From Leptospira_A soteropolitanensis (GTDB lineage Bacteria; Spirochaetota; Leptospiria; Leptospirales; Leptospiraceae), in assembly GCF_026151335.1 (NCBI RefSeq), contig NZ_JAMQPP010000006.1: DNA of 64,000 nt, one strand, 5' to 3'. Below are positions 1 to 8,665 of the stretch, piece by piece (positions within the stretch are counted from its first letter, which is position 1; every line of letters starts with the position of its first letter). The notes under the pieces are model-generated. The model made no database searches, was not told the origin of the DNA, and was given only the letters and a program-made list of their open reading frames with translations. Position numbers and translations under genes: made by a program.

Positions 1-424
1 CTCCCATCCGAATGAGTAGATCGGAAATTTCGCTAAGTCCATCAAAACTATTTGCAATATGGAGAGCCGTGACGCCACTCGGGTCTGCCGCATTAGGATC
101 CGCTGCTGATTTCAGCAAAACTTCTACCGCATCCACATTTCCAGTTTCTGTCGCTTTATGAATAGGATACAAACCCATGTTATCTGGCTCATTTGGATTT
201 AATCCAATGGATAACAATTTTTTTAGATAATAAACATCCGATACTTCAGTAACCGCTATCCCTAATAGCAAAGCAGATTCCGACACCAAAACTTCCTTCA
301 GATCTGAATCAGCTAATAATAAATCGAATGATTCTTTATCTTCTCTAGTGATGGCAGAACACAAGGTGCGCAACCTAAGATTAGATTTTGTTTTACCAAC
401 GAAATCAATTATGTTTTGTATCAT
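1..424 (-). CDS. Ankyrin-repeat protein (3' end beyond window)
   Basis: Reading the minus strand from an ATG at 424 gives an open frame that runs off the window edge, so at least 141 residues are seen. Two ankyrin-type units are recognisable: one around DNMGLYPIHKATETGNVDAV and a second around DPSGVTALHIANS, each with the G-x-x-x-L/I-H-x-A pattern. There is no signal peptide, so a cytoplasmic binding protein is likely; its partner is unknown. The ATG overlaps the TGA of the upstream AraC-type gene (ATGA at 421-424), so the two are probably translationally coupled. Confidence 0.8.
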   Translation of the reverse strand, partial: MIQNIIDFVGKTKSNLRLRTLCSAITREDKESFDLLLADSDLKEVLVSESALLLGIAVTEVSDVYYLKKLLSIGLNPNEPDNMGLYPIHKATETGNVDAVEVLLKSAADPNAADPSGVTALHIANSFDGLSEISDLLIRMG

Positions 425-1284
425 TTGTTTATCCTATCAGTATAAGACGAATCTCCCTTGTAAAAATGGGACATTTTTTCGTATTCAGCAAACCATTCGT
501 TCGGAATATTCCCAGATTTTTTTTTGAAATCATGATTAAAATGAGACTGATCCGAATAATTGAATTCCTGAGCCAAATCAGTGAATCTTAAATTAGGATT
601 ATTTTCCCGATAATGTTCTGGATTTCTCACCATTTCGAGTAACCTGTGCACCGTTCTGAATTCCGAGGGAGCCATACCCACAATCTCTTTAAATTTACGA
701 TCTAATTGTTTTCTAGAAATTCCCAGCTTTTTACAAAGACTTTCAATGGAAACATTAGGGCCCTTTAATTCGAAAAGAGCAAAACGAATGAATGCGGGAA
801 TTTCTCGAGGTTTTCCCGGATACGTTTCCAGAAAGGATGTTAAAAATACAACGATATCATCCTTACAAATTATGTTAGAACTACTATTTTCGTTTAATAA
901 AATCTTTTTTTTGATTTCGGAAAGACCGCCTAACATCAAATCAAGTTTCATTTCCGAAAATTGATTCTGTAATTCATCTCCACGTTTTGAAAATAAGGAA
1001 TACAGACCACCAACATAGAATCTAATTGCAATTAAGGAAAGATTAAAATCAGATAAAATCCGCCACCTTCTTGTTTGTGGCCCCACAAGATGAACCATAG
1101 GTAAGCAAATCACTTGTTTGTCTTCTGTTTCCACAATCGGTGGGTTCCCCAAATGAAACACCATCTCACACTCATAAGATGGCAAAATCCAAGGAAGTTC
1201 CTTAACGTTTACATCTTTCCAAATCCAGAATTCTTTAATGCTGAATTCCAAAAAAGAAGGTGGTTTTATAAAAAAAATTTCCAA
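421..1284 (-). CDS. AraC-family transcriptional regulator
   Basis: The 287-residue protein has an N-terminal domain of about 160 residues of unknown ligand and a C-terminal AraC-type double helix-turn-helix (about residues 175-280). The helix-turn-helix contains VSIESLCKKLGISRKQLDRK and the second-helix pattern FTDLAQEFNYSDQSHFNHDF. The only available start in this frame is TTG at 1284, with GGTGA a few bases upstream. The gene lies 25 bp after copA in the same direction and overlaps the ankyrin gene by 4 bp, so it may be the last-but-one gene of the copper operon. No evidence links it to copper sensing, which the MerR protein at 4238 seems to do. Confidence 0.88.
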   Translation of the reverse strand: MEIFFIKPPSFLEFSIKEFWIWKDVNVKELPWILPSYECEMVFHLGNPPIVETEDKQVICLPMVHLVGPQTRRWRILSDFNLSLIAIRFYVGGLYSLFSKRGDELQNQFSEMKLDLMLGGLSEIKKKILLNENSSSNIICKDDIVVFLTSFLETYPGKPREIPAFIRFALFELKGPNVSIESLCKKLGISRKQLDRKFKEIVGMAPSEFRTVHRLLEMVRNPEHYRENNPNLRFTDLAQEFNYSDQSHFNHDFKKKSGNIPNEWFAEYEKMSHFYKGDSSYTDRINK

Positions 1285-1309
1285 GGGTTCACCATCATTA
1301 AGTTATGAT

Positions 1310-3532
1310 TTATTTCCAACGACTCATACGCAGAGCATTGAAAACTACAGACAATGAACTAAATGCCATTGCTGCCCCACTCACCCAAGGCGCAAGTAAA
1401 CCAGAAGCAGCGATCGGAATACCCAGTAAATTGTATCCAAGTGCCCAACCAAAGTTTTGTCGAATATTTAATACAGTATCTTTTCCAATATGAATCAAAT
1501 CCACAATTCTTTGGATATCTCCATTTACAAGCACCACATCAGCAGTGTTAATGGCAACATCAGAGCCGGTTCCCATTGCAATGCCTACATCCGCAGAAGC
1601 AAGCGCTGGTGCGTCATTAATTCCATCACCAACCATTGCCGAATGTATTTTCTCAGTTTTGAGTCGAAGGATGATTTTTGCCTTTTCTTCAGGCAAAAGC
1701 CCTGAATATAAAGAAGAAATCCCAACTAAACGTGCTACCTTTTCGGCGGAAGCCTGATTATCACCTGTTAGGAGGACCGGTTCCACACCAATGGATATTA
1801 AGTTTTTGACTGCATCCTTAGCCTCATTTCGCAGTTTATCCTCAATTCGAAATACCACCATTCCTTCAATCTCACCTCGTATGCCTACAAAAACCAAACT
1901 AGAACCATCTTCTGTCCAAGGTTGAATTGTTTTCTGTATGGATTCTGGTAAAACAAAACCATTATCTTCCACAAACGAACGTTTGCCTGCGAAGTAATAA
2001 TTTTTGTTTTGTTCCGATACAATTCCGCCACCTGGGAAGGTTTTAGTCGAAATCAGATCAGAATCTGTTTGAGTTAATTTTCTTTCTTTTCCAAAAAGAA
2101 CAATTGCTTTAGCCAAAGGATGGTCTGAAGTTTCTTCCATCCTAACAATGTCTTTTAGGACAGAATCAATGTTGTTAGAATCAAAAAAAGAATGTGTAAA
2201 CTCTGTTACCTTAGGTTTTCCTTCTGTCAATGTTCCTGTTTTATCAAAGGCAATCCAATTGATTTTAGAAACAGATTCCAATGCCTCCGCACTGCGAAAA
2301 AGCATACCCCTTTTCGCAGCCCTTCCAGTACCAACAAGTAATGAGATGGGCGTAGCAAGACCCAAAGCACAAGGGCAAGCAATCACAAGAATGGCAATAC
2401 TTGTTTCAATAGCCGAAGTAATGACACCTGGATTAATGAGAAGATACCATACAAAAAAATCAACAATGCTGATAGCAATCACAACGGGAACAAAATATGC
2501 AGAAATTTGATCGGCAATCCTTTGGATTGGTGCTTTGGTTCCTAGAGACTCTTCCACAGATCGAATGATATGCGAAAGAGTAGTATCATTCCCTACTTTA
2601 TTAGCTTTCACAACTAATGATCCACTTCCGTTCACAGTTCCACTAAGAATTTTATCACCCACGTTTTTTTCCACAGGCAAACTCTCACCAGTTAACATAG
2701 ATTCATCGGCAAAACTAATTCCTTCGAAAACAAAACCATCCATAGGGAAACGCTCACCCGCTTTTACTAAAACTAAGTCTCCCGGTTTTAAGTATTCATT
2801 GGGAACTTCTGTCCAAACACCATTGGATTGAACAGTAGCAACTTCTGGACGAAGTTTTAGTAGGGCATTAATCCCATCACTACTTTTCCCTTTGGCATAA
2901 TGTTCGATCCACTTCCCACCCAGAATAAAAGTGATAAGGACAACGGAGGTTTCGAAATAAAGATCTTTTCCAAACACGCTGTATCCAAAGGCGGCACTGG
3001 TACCAATGACAACTAAAACATCCATATTTGCTGATCCATTTCGTAATGCACGATACGCTGACTGATAAAATGGAAATCCAATTAAAAACTGAACGGGAAA
3101 GGCAATGGCCATTTGAACAAAACGATCCATCAGAATATGTGGCATTGGCATAAAATTAAGGAAACTAAAATGTGTTACCATGCCATAAAACAATGGTAAG
3201 GACAAAAAAGCAGAAAGAAGGAAACGAACTTTTAAATTGCGGATTTGTTCCTTTTGTTTTTTTTCCGTTTCTGACTGTTTGTTTGGGTCGTGTTCGATTG
3301 CCGAATACCCAAGAGACTCGACTTTGTTTATAAGGGAATCAAGTGTTACAGAATCTGAACTCCGTAAAAAAACCGATTCACGAGCAAAATTGACTCGAAC
3401 ATCTGATACACCTTCCATTTTAGAAAGGCCCTTCTCAATCCGAAGGGCACAATTGGCGCAGGTCATACCAAAAAGATCTAACGTTCGTTCTGTGGTGTTA
3501 TTTGACGTTTCCAAGGGTATATCCATCCTCAC
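1310..3532 (-). CDS. copA: Copper-exporting P-type ATPase
   Basis: This 740-residue P1B-type ATPase has one N-terminal heavy-metal-associated domain (GMTCANC, Cys25 and Cys28), the transmembrane ion-binding CPC motif in ACPCALGLATP, the phosphorylation motif DKTGTLTEGKP, the TGES actuator motif, the SDHPLAKA HP motif of P1B ATPases and the hinge GDGINDAPAL. CPC together with an HMA domain indicates Cu(I) export across the inner membrane. The start may be GTG at 3532 or ATG at 3526; both overlap the end of the copZ-like gene by about 30 bp. It is preceded by a Cu chaperone and sits behind a CueR-type promoter, which supports the copper assignment. Confidence 0.93.
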   Translation of the reverse strand: MRMDIPLETSNNTTERTLDLFGMTCANCALRIEKGLSKMEGVSDVRVNFARESVFLRSSDSVTLDSLINKVESLGYSAIEHDPNKQSETEKKQKEQIRNLKVRFLLSAFLSLPLFYGMVTHFSFLNFMPMPHILMDRFVQMAIAFPVQFLIGFPFYQSAYRALRNGSANMDVLVVIGTSAAFGYSVFGKDLYFETSVVLITFILGGKWIEHYAKGKSSDGINALLKLRPEVATVQSNGVWTEVPNEYLKPGDLVLVKAGERFPMDGFVFEGISFADESMLTGESLPVEKNVGDKILSGTVNGSGSLVVKANKVGNDTTLSHIIRSVEESLGTKAPIQRIADQISAYFVPVVIAISIVDFFVWYLLINPGVITSAIETSIAILVIACPCALGLATPISLLVGTGRAAKRGMLFRSAEALESVSKINWIAFDKTGTLTEGKPKVTEFTHSFFDSNNIDSVLKDIVRMEETSDHPLAKAIVLFGKERKLTQTDSDLISTKTFPGGGIVSEQNKNYYFAGKRSFVEDNGFVLPESIQKTIQPWTEDGSSLVFVGIRGEIEGMVVFRIEDKLRNEAKDAVKNLISIGVEPVLLTGDNQASAEKVARLVGISSLYSGLLPEEKAKIILRLKTEKIHSAMVGDGINDAPALASADVGIAMGTGSDVAINTADVVLVNGDIQRIVDLIHIGKDTVLNIRQNFGWALGYNLLGIPIAASGLLAPWVSGAAMAFSSLSVVFNALRMSRWK

Positions 3533-3701
3533 TCAAACGGTCCCGCAGTTTATTTAACTCTGCATCCGTTAGAATTTCTTTCACAGTTACCGATTTGTCA
3601 TCGAGGTTAGCCGTTGCTTCCGTACCAAATTCAGCAAATACTTTCTCTACCGTTTTTTTGCAATGTCCGCAAGTCATTCCTTCTACTTCATAATTAACCA
3701 T
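3498..3701 (-). CDS. copZ: CopZ-like heavy-metal-associated chaperone
   Basis: This is a free-standing HMA domain of 67 residues (MVNYEVEGMTCGHCKKTVEK...) with the metal-binding GMTCGHC motif near the N-terminus. It is expected to carry Cu(I) to the CopA ATPase encoded downstream. The ATG at 3701 is preferred over an upstream ATG at 3734 because AAGGAG lies 8 bp before it and because the family begins at this point. It overlaps the upstream periplasmic-protein gene by 8 bp and the copA start by about 30 bp, so the three are translated as a coupled set. Confidence 0.88.
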   Translation of the reverse strand: MVNYEVEGMTCGHCKKTVEKVFAEFGTEATANLDDKSVTVKEILTDAELNKLRDRLSEDGYTLGNVK

Positions 3702-4128
3702 GATGATGCTCCTTCTTAGGTTCTTTAGATTCAAAAAGGGGAAGTTTGTATTTAACTTCTGCCCCCTTTTGATAATTCCAGACGGGAGAAAGAATCAGAT
3801 CTCCTTCTTCCATCGAACTTCCTTTGGGAATTTCACAATAAAAATGATCCGGATGAGTTGAACATTTCAAAGGGAATTCCTTACCATTTGATACTACCTT
3901 ACCACGCAACTCCGAATTTTTGGAAGTAGGATTTTCAAAATTGATATCAAGTAAATATATTTTAAATCCTTTATTTTGGTAAGGAAGCACCTCCGTGTGA
4001 AAAGCCCCAGGCATCCCTATCAGACCACCATGAGGCCCTGGTTTGTGTTCCCCGTGAGCATTCATTTGCTGCGAACTCAAAAACATTGCAAAAATAGCTA
4101 GTTTTAGTAAATTTTTGATTGGTTTCAT
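3694..4128 (-). CDS. Secreted His-rich putative metal-binding protein
   Basis: The 144-residue protein has an N-terminal signal peptide (MKPIKNLLKLAIFAMFLSSQ...) with likely cleavage near NAHGEH. The mature part starts with a His/Gly-rich segment (HGEHKPGPHGG) and ends with EHHHG, both plausible copper ligands. The HGG...GAFHTEVL pattern resembles N-terminal metal-binding segments of CusB/CzcB-type proteins, but the protein is too short to be an adaptor. It is the first gene behind the CueR-type promoter. A periplasmic copper-binding role is inferred from composition and context only. Confidence 0.75.
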   Translation of the reverse strand: MKPIKNLLKLAIFAMFLSSQQMNAHGEHKPGPHGGLIGMPGAFHTEVLPYQNKGFKIYLLDINFENPTSKNSELRGKVVSNGKEFPLKCSTHPDHFYCEIPKGSSMEEGDLILSPVWNYQKGAEVKYKLPLFESKEPKKEHHHG

Positions 4129-4154
4129 GGTAACTCCTTTGTTAACCTATAACC

Positions 4155-4185
4155 AGTCTAAACCTTCCAATCGTTGGAAGGTCAA
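4155..4185 (-). promoter_or_regulatory. CueR-type promoter/operator of the copper operon
   Basis: On the minus strand a TTGACC -35 (4180-4185) and TAGACT -10 (4155-4160) are separated by 19 bp, the overlong spacer typical of MerR-family activated promoters. The spacer carries the dyad ACCTTCCAA-TCG-TTGGAAGGT (4162-4182), which matches the known E. coli copA CueR site in sequence and placement. It drives the His-rich protein, copZ and copA. Confidence 0.9.
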
Positions 4186-4237
4186 TAGGCGAAATATTTT
4201 TTTTTAGCTTTTTTTTATAAAAAAAGGAGAGGATAAA

Positions 4238-4630
4238 ATGAATATTGGAGAACTTTCTAAAGAATCAGGAGTCAGCACAAAACTCATTCGACATTATGAA
4301 GGAATAGGTTTGATTCCAGAAGCAGGTAGGACAGAAAACGGATACAGGTCTTACACGAATGAAGATATTCATTATTTAAGATTTATAAAAAGATCAAGAG
4401 AACTTGGTTTTCCATTAGATGATATAAAAAGTTTACTTGGACTTTGGAAAAATAAATCACGAAGCAGCAAACAAGTCAAACTTCTAGCTGAAAAACACTT
4501 AAATGAATTAGATTTAAAACTAAAACAGTTAAAAGATATGTCTGATACTTTGAAAAACCTTATTAAACATTGCCACGGAGACCATAGACCCGATTGCCCT
4601 ATTTTAAAAAGATTAGAAGAAAATGAATGA
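4238..4630 (+). CDS. cueR: MerR-family copper-responsive regulator (CueR-like)
   Basis: The 130-residue protein begins with a MerR winged helix-turn-helix (MNIGELSKESGVSTKLIRHY, then GLIPEAGRTENGYRSY), followed by a long dimerisation helix. The C-terminal loop CHGDHRPDCPIL has two Cys spaced as in CueR (C-x7-C), where they bind a single Cu(I). It is divergent from the copper operon, and the shared 109-bp intergenic region holds the CueR-type dyad. AAAGGAG precedes the ATG. Ag(I) or Au(I) response is also possible for this subgroup. Confidence 0.92.
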   Translation: MNIGELSKESGVSTKLIRHYEGIGLIPEAGRTENGYRSYTNEDIHYLRFIKRSRELGFPLDDIKSLLGLWKNKSRSSKQVKLLAEKHLNELDLKLKQLKDMSDTLKNLIKHCHGDHRPDCPILKRLEENE

Positions 4631-4632
4631 GC

Positions 4633-5736
4633 TTATAAACTTTGTTTTAAAGTGTTAGCAATCATACGATGGGCCGATTCATTCAAATGGATATCTCCTG
4701 ACTGCAATAAATCAGTCCGAAAACGCATTGACTCCCTTAAGTCAATTAGGGGAATTCTCTCTTCTTTAGAAATGATTTTTAAATCAGTTATGAATTCTGA
4801 ATCAGAATCTAACCACCGAGAATCCATAACAAAGCCAATCTCTTTATAAATTTGAAACATTTTTGGATCGTATTCGATTTCCAAGGGAATATAAACCATC
4901 ACTAATTCTTTTTTGTCCGATAGGATATTGCCGTTAAACTGTCGTAAAATGCGATGCCAACGATTAAAGTTAGTGGCAGCATACGACTTAGTATCCAAAG
5001 AACCACGTAAGTAGTCCGGACTAAGATTAAATAATCCTTTTAAAGTAACAAAGTTTTCCTTATTTATTTGAGAGTTTGGAGAAACTTGATTATTTAACTT
5101 GGCGATTTTTCCTAATTCGACTTCCATCCTCTTTTGGATAGATTCAAAATATTTATTCTTCAAGTGAATCCGAGTTTGTTCAGGAAACAAAAAAGAGAGA
5201 GCCCGAAAGTACCAATATTGTCTTTTTACAAAGTGTAAATAATCAGGGGTATCGCCTGTTTCAAATATATCATTTCCATAGACAAAAAGATATACCCTAT
5301 CAAAAGAAATATGAGTTCGAATCGTTCGATACAATGAAAGTTCATTCTCAAGTGTAAATCCTGGAATTCCCAGATTGATCCAAGAACACTTCGTTTCTCG
5401 GTTTAATATTTCGGGAAAAGTATCTTTCCAAAAAATACCAGAACCAAAAACCTGTGAATCACCTAACAGCAAGTACTTGCATTGAGAGTTTTTGTTCCAG
5501 TTGCCTATGCGAGTCCCAAATTCCCCCATTTTCCCGATTTCCTTTTCTCCCAAACGAAAAAAGGGAATTTCTCTGTTTTTAGGAAAATGATAATGCCCAT
5601 AAGGAGATTCAAAATATAAACTTACGAAATCGAAAAAACGACAAACAAATAAAAGTCCCACCAAAATACCAAAGAACAGAATTACTTTGCGGAATTTTGA
5701 TGTAGGAAAGAGGGATACATCATTTACTTTTTTCAT
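4633..5736 (-). CDS. Membrane-anchored SGNH-hydrolase-like protein
   Basis: A protein of about 367 residues with an N-terminal transmembrane anchor (KVILFFGILVGLLFVCRFFD) and an extracytoplasmic SGNH/GDSL-like fold. Block I is LLLGDSQVFGSG, with Ser as likely nucleophile, and the C-terminal DIHLNESAHR supplies the Asp/His pair. Such proteins often transfer or remove acetyl groups on surface sugars. The ATG at 5736 (MKKVNDVS) is chosen because upstream starts up to 5907 would run into the divergent gene at 5785. Its stop lies 2 bp from the stop of the convergent cueR gene. The substrate is unknown; pairing with a glycosyltransferase-like neighbour suggests glycan decoration. Confidence 0.72.
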   Translation of the reverse strand: MKKVNDVSLFPTSKFRKVILFFGILVGLLFVCRFFDFVSLYFESPYGHYHFPKNREIPFFRLGEKEIGKMGEFGTRIGNWNKNSQCKYLLLGDSQVFGSGIFWKDTFPEILNRETKCSWINLGIPGFTLENELSLYRTIRTHISFDRVYLFVYGNDIFETGDTPDYLHFVKRQYWYFRALSFLFPEQTRIHLKNKYFESIQKRMEVELGKIAKLNNQVSPNSQINKENFVTLKGLFNLSPDYLRGSLDTKSYAATNFNRWHRILRQFNGNILSDKKELVMVYIPLEIEYDPKMFQIYKEIGFVMDSRWLDSDSEFITDLKIISKEERIPLIDLRESMRFRTDLLQSGDIHLNESAHRMIANTLKQSL

Positions 5737-5784
5737 TGCATAAGGTAGGAAACTAAAAACACTGTACCCTGTTTTCGATTCGAT

Positions 5785-7194
5785 ATGATACATTCCAAAA
5801 AAGCAATTGGTTTCTTCTTTAGTTTTGCAATTTTGGTATTCGTTTTTTTTGCTTCCACTGCCAAAGGAATCGAACCCTTTGCCGATTTTGCCCTTTTGGA
5901 ATGGCAATCGAAATTAGCAGCTAAAGGGCTTTTTCATTTGCCCTATAATCATCAGATTCAGGATCCAAGTTATTCTTTTTTTCCGCTACCAGACCTTTTT
6001 TTCCAACTAACAAAAGGATTTGCATATTCTACTTTTCCAAACCTTTATCCAATCCTAATTTCTCCGATTCTGAAATTTTTTGGTTTATCTGGGATTATAA
6101 CATTACAGAGTATTTTATTTTTTATTGCTATTTACACCTTCCATCAAATAGAAAAAAATTCTAAGACTACCTTACTTTTGTTATTTGGGTCAACCTTACC
6201 AATTTATATTTTTTTAATCCATGAAACAGTTTTTATTTTTACCTTAGAAATTTTTGCTCTGTATCTATATCACAAAAAACTAAAAAATTTTTCTGGAATC
6301 ATTTCAGCGATTATTATTTGGATTAGACCTGAAATGAGTTTTGTGATGATTCTGATTCCATTTTGTTTCGAAAAACAGAGCCTTCCGATTTCCTTTTATT
6401 TATCTATGTTCTCCGGTTTCTGCATGTTTGCCCTCGGTAATTTATATTGGACCGGTTCTTTTCTCCCGTTCCGTCTATTAAAAAATTCAGACATTGAATT
6501 ACGCCCAGAGAATATTGTTTATCTTAGTAAGATTTGGATTCTACAGGTTCCTATCTTTACCATTTCTTGTTTATTTTTTTTAAAGTCCTTAATATCCAAA
6601 ATAAATCTATTATCAATATTTCTTTTACTCTTTATAACAATTGTTATGATTTTATTGGCACCTAATTCGGGTGGCCACAACACACCTCGTTATCTATTCG
6701 GTCTTGTTCCGCTTTATGTTTTGCTTATTGGCAATAAGAAAGAAAATGGAGCACCGTACATTTCGTTTGGGTGGATCTTTCTCATCGCCTTGATTGCCTT
6801 TTACACAGTTTGGAATCTAAACTTTCAAATCAAAGAGCTAAAAAAAATATCCAAATTCCAATCAAATACCTTAAATGAAATTCGCAAAATAAAGGATTCT
6901 GTCCTTATATTCAGTAACCCAGATTTTGCATTTGTTTCCTTACCTCTACTCGAAGAAAAAAAAGACCTACTCCTCTTAAGAAAAAATTTCAATCAAAAAG
7001 AAATGGCAGACCTACTGTTTAAGGAAAATATAAGAACATTTACTTTTTTAGAACTTCCACCTTCTCCCATTGTATTACCTGACAATTTACCTATATCCAA
7101 TTGTTTAAAAGAATGTACTTTTCGACGCAGGGAAACTCACATTTTAGAAGGGGCACTTCTACCCATCTCCAAAACCTTATACCAAAGAAATTAA
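5785..7194 (+). CDS. Putative integral-membrane glycosyltransferase (LA_3751/LA_3752-like)
   Basis: The 469-residue protein is strongly hydrophobic with about 10 predicted membrane spans and a C-terminal soluble part of roughly 120 residues. An acidic-containing loop after the first helix (GIEPFADFALLEWQSKLAAK) is in the place where GT-C enzymes keep a catalytic Asp. Overall it resembles the Leptospira LA_3751/LA_3752 family of putative polyprenyl-sugar-dependent glycosyltransferases; this is recognised from memory. It diverges from the SGNH-like gene with about 48 bp between starts. Confidence 0.65.
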   Translation: MIHSKKAIGFFFSFAILVFVFFASTAKGIEPFADFALLEWQSKLAAKGLFHLPYNHQIQDPSYSFFPLPDLFFQLTKGFAYSTFPNLYPILISPILKFFGLSGIITLQSILFFIAIYTFHQIEKNSKTTLLLLFGSTLPIYIFLIHETVFIFTLEIFALYLYHKKLKNFSGIISAIIIWIRPEMSFVMILIPFCFEKQSLPISFYLSMFSGFCMFALGNLYWTGSFLPFRLLKNSDIELRPENIVYLSKIWILQVPIFTISCLFFLKSLISKINLLSIFLLLFITIVMILLAPNSGGHNTPRYLFGLVPLYVLLIGNKKENGAPYISFGWIFLIALIAFYTVWNLNFQIKELKKISKFQSNTLNEIRKIKDSVLIFSNPDFAFVSLPLLEEKKDLLLLRKNFNQKEMADLLFKENIRTFTFLELPPSPIVLPDNLPISNCLKECTFRRRETHILEGALLPISKTLYQRN

Positions 7195-7261
7195 CCAAGA
7201 AATATATTGACTAAAAAATTTTCTCCTTGGTTTTTTGAACCTATTGGAATGAATTCGGTAT

Positions 7262-8179
7262 ATGAACTCAAAACAATGTCCCAACTGCGGGAGCACAAAT
7301 ATTTACCAAGAATCGGTAACCATTTATCGTTGCGGTGATTGTTTTGATAAATTGCCGACTGGTGTTATGGTCAATTCCCCGCCTACAAAAGTCTTTGGAA
7401 CCTCCAAACAAAATTCGAAAGCTGACTCTTTAAAAAAATGGAAAACCCTCATTACAGGAACAGCATTTGCCTGGCTCTTGTTAGGTTCTTTTGTTTTTAC
7501 TTACTTTCAAAATATAAAACCTGTCCAAACAACATTAGAAGAAGAAGCAACATCTATTTCACTAGATCCTAATTTAGATTCCGTTGAAATCGTTCCAGAA
7601 GGCGAATTTCAATATACGTCAGCAATACCAGATGTCATTGGAAATGTTTACATAGTAGGAAAATTTACAAATCAAAGCGGACAATCACTTCTAATGCCAA
7701 AGTTTACCGTTTCATTATTCAATAATGGAAATATAAACATCAAAACAAGTTTTGGTTATGCTGAAAAAAATTTAGTTAATGACGGAGAGTCCGTTAGTTT
7801 TCAAGTTTTAGTAGAAGAAGCACCAAGTTATGATCATTTTGAAATCCAAGTAACGGCGACTACGATTCCCAAGGAAACAGAGAAACCAGAACTTACATTA
7901 AAAAAGTTGGACTTTAAACGTAACCAACATAAAGAAATTGTACTGGCAGGAAAAATTCAAAACAAAAGTAATTCCATAACAAATTTTACTCGGATCAATT
8001 GTTTATTAATCAACAAAGAAGAGAAAACGATAGATTATGGAACGGTAAGTCTACAAAAAGAAGATTTCCTACCAAAAGAGGTTCAAAATTTCGAAATGAT
8101 TTTTTCTAGAGCAAAACAAATCCCTGACTCATATTACTGCGAGACTGACGCAATTATAAAAGAGAATACAAACCCATAA
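7262..8179 (+). CDS. Zinc-ribbon membrane protein, function unknown
   Basis: The 305-residue protein starts with a zinc ribbon (CPNCGSTNIY...YRCGDCF, two CxxC pairs within the first 30 residues). A single transmembrane helix follows (about residues 62-82, ITGTAFAWLLLGSFVFTYF), then a periplasmic region of about 215 residues that appears to hold two similar beta-rich domains (VIGNVYIVGKFTNQSG and EIVLAGKIQNKSNS), each like the FxxxH/DUF3426-type domains that follow zinc ribbons. It has its own short upstream region. No function is assigned. Confidence 0.7.
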   Translation: MNSKQCPNCGSTNIYQESVTIYRCGDCFDKLPTGVMVNSPPTKVFGTSKQNSKADSLKKWKTLITGTAFAWLLLGSFVFTYFQNIKPVQTTLEEEATSISLDPNLDSVEIVPEGEFQYTSAIPDVIGNVYIVGKFTNQSGQSLLMPKFTVSLFNNGNINIKTSFGYAEKNLVNDGESVSFQVLVEEAPSYDHFEIQVTATTIPKETEKPELTLKKLDFKRNQHKEIVLAGKIQNKSNSITNFTRINCLLINKEEKTIDYGTVSLQKEDFLPKEVQNFEMIFSRAKQIPDSYYCETDAIIKENTNP

Positions 8180-8234
8180 AAAGGTTCTGTATTTTCATAA
8201 AAAAAATAATTAATACGATATGGAGGCTTTCTAT

Positions 8235-8540
8235 TTAGTCCAAATGTTTGTGTAAAACTTTATAAAAGTTATCGATTGATTTCTCTAAATTATGAGAGCG
8301 CCAATAAGGATTTGCTTCTAGACTATCTTGAACTGTCTTTACAACACTACGTGTAAAACTTGTTCGATCAATTTTAGATCCGCTTTCCAATTTCTCAAAA
8401 CTAGTATTACGTTGAGATAATTCTTTTTTTATCGCAGAGGAAATAACGACAACTGCCTCTTCGACCGTTAGGCGGTGTTCCATAACCAGGAGTTCTGCGG
8501 CTTCTTTGATTAATCTTAATTGTCGATCACTGACTGACAT
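8235..8540 (-). CDS. Conserved-looking small helical protein, unknown
   Basis: A soluble protein of about 101 residues when started at the ATG at 8540 (MSVSDRQLRLIKEAAELL). The longer frame up to 8582 adds a hydrophobic stretch that overlaps the likely promoter of the divergent gene and looks spurious. It is predicted almost entirely helical, with a charged, regular pattern. I do not recognise the family. It is convergent with the zinc-ribbon gene and divergent from the STAS gene. Confidence 0.55.
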   Translation of the reverse strand: MSVSDRQLRLIKEAAELLVMEHRLTVEEAVVVISSAIKKELSQRNTSFEKLESGSKIDRTSFTRSVVKTVQDSLEANPYWRSHNLEKSIDNFYKVLHKHLD

Positions 8541-8602
8541 AAAATCTAAAACCAACACATCATAAAAGAACGCGAAAAACAACCCAGAAACAGGAACTAA
8601 AA

Positions 8603-8665
8603 ATGGAAAAATTCTTTCAAAATATCCGATCCATTAAAAATAGATTTAAACCTTGGCTACTGTAA
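8603..8665 (+). CDS. Possible 20-residue basic leader ORF before the STAS gene
   Basis: An ATG at 8603, with CAGGAAC a few bases upstream, opens a 20-codon frame encoding MEKFFQNIRSIKNRFKPWLL and ending TAA at 8663-8665. It overlaps the TTG start of the STAS gene (8653) by 13 bp in another frame. The STAS start has no ribosome-binding site of its own, so this small frame could load ribosomes by termination-reinitiation. It may equally be chance. Confidence 0.25.
   Translation: MEKFFQNIRSIKNRFKPWLL

Noticed and set aside
3498..3734. Longer start for the CopZ-like protein at 3734
   Set aside because: The 11 extra residues overlap the His-rich gene and lack a ribosome site, whereas ATG 3701 has AAGGAG at the right distance.
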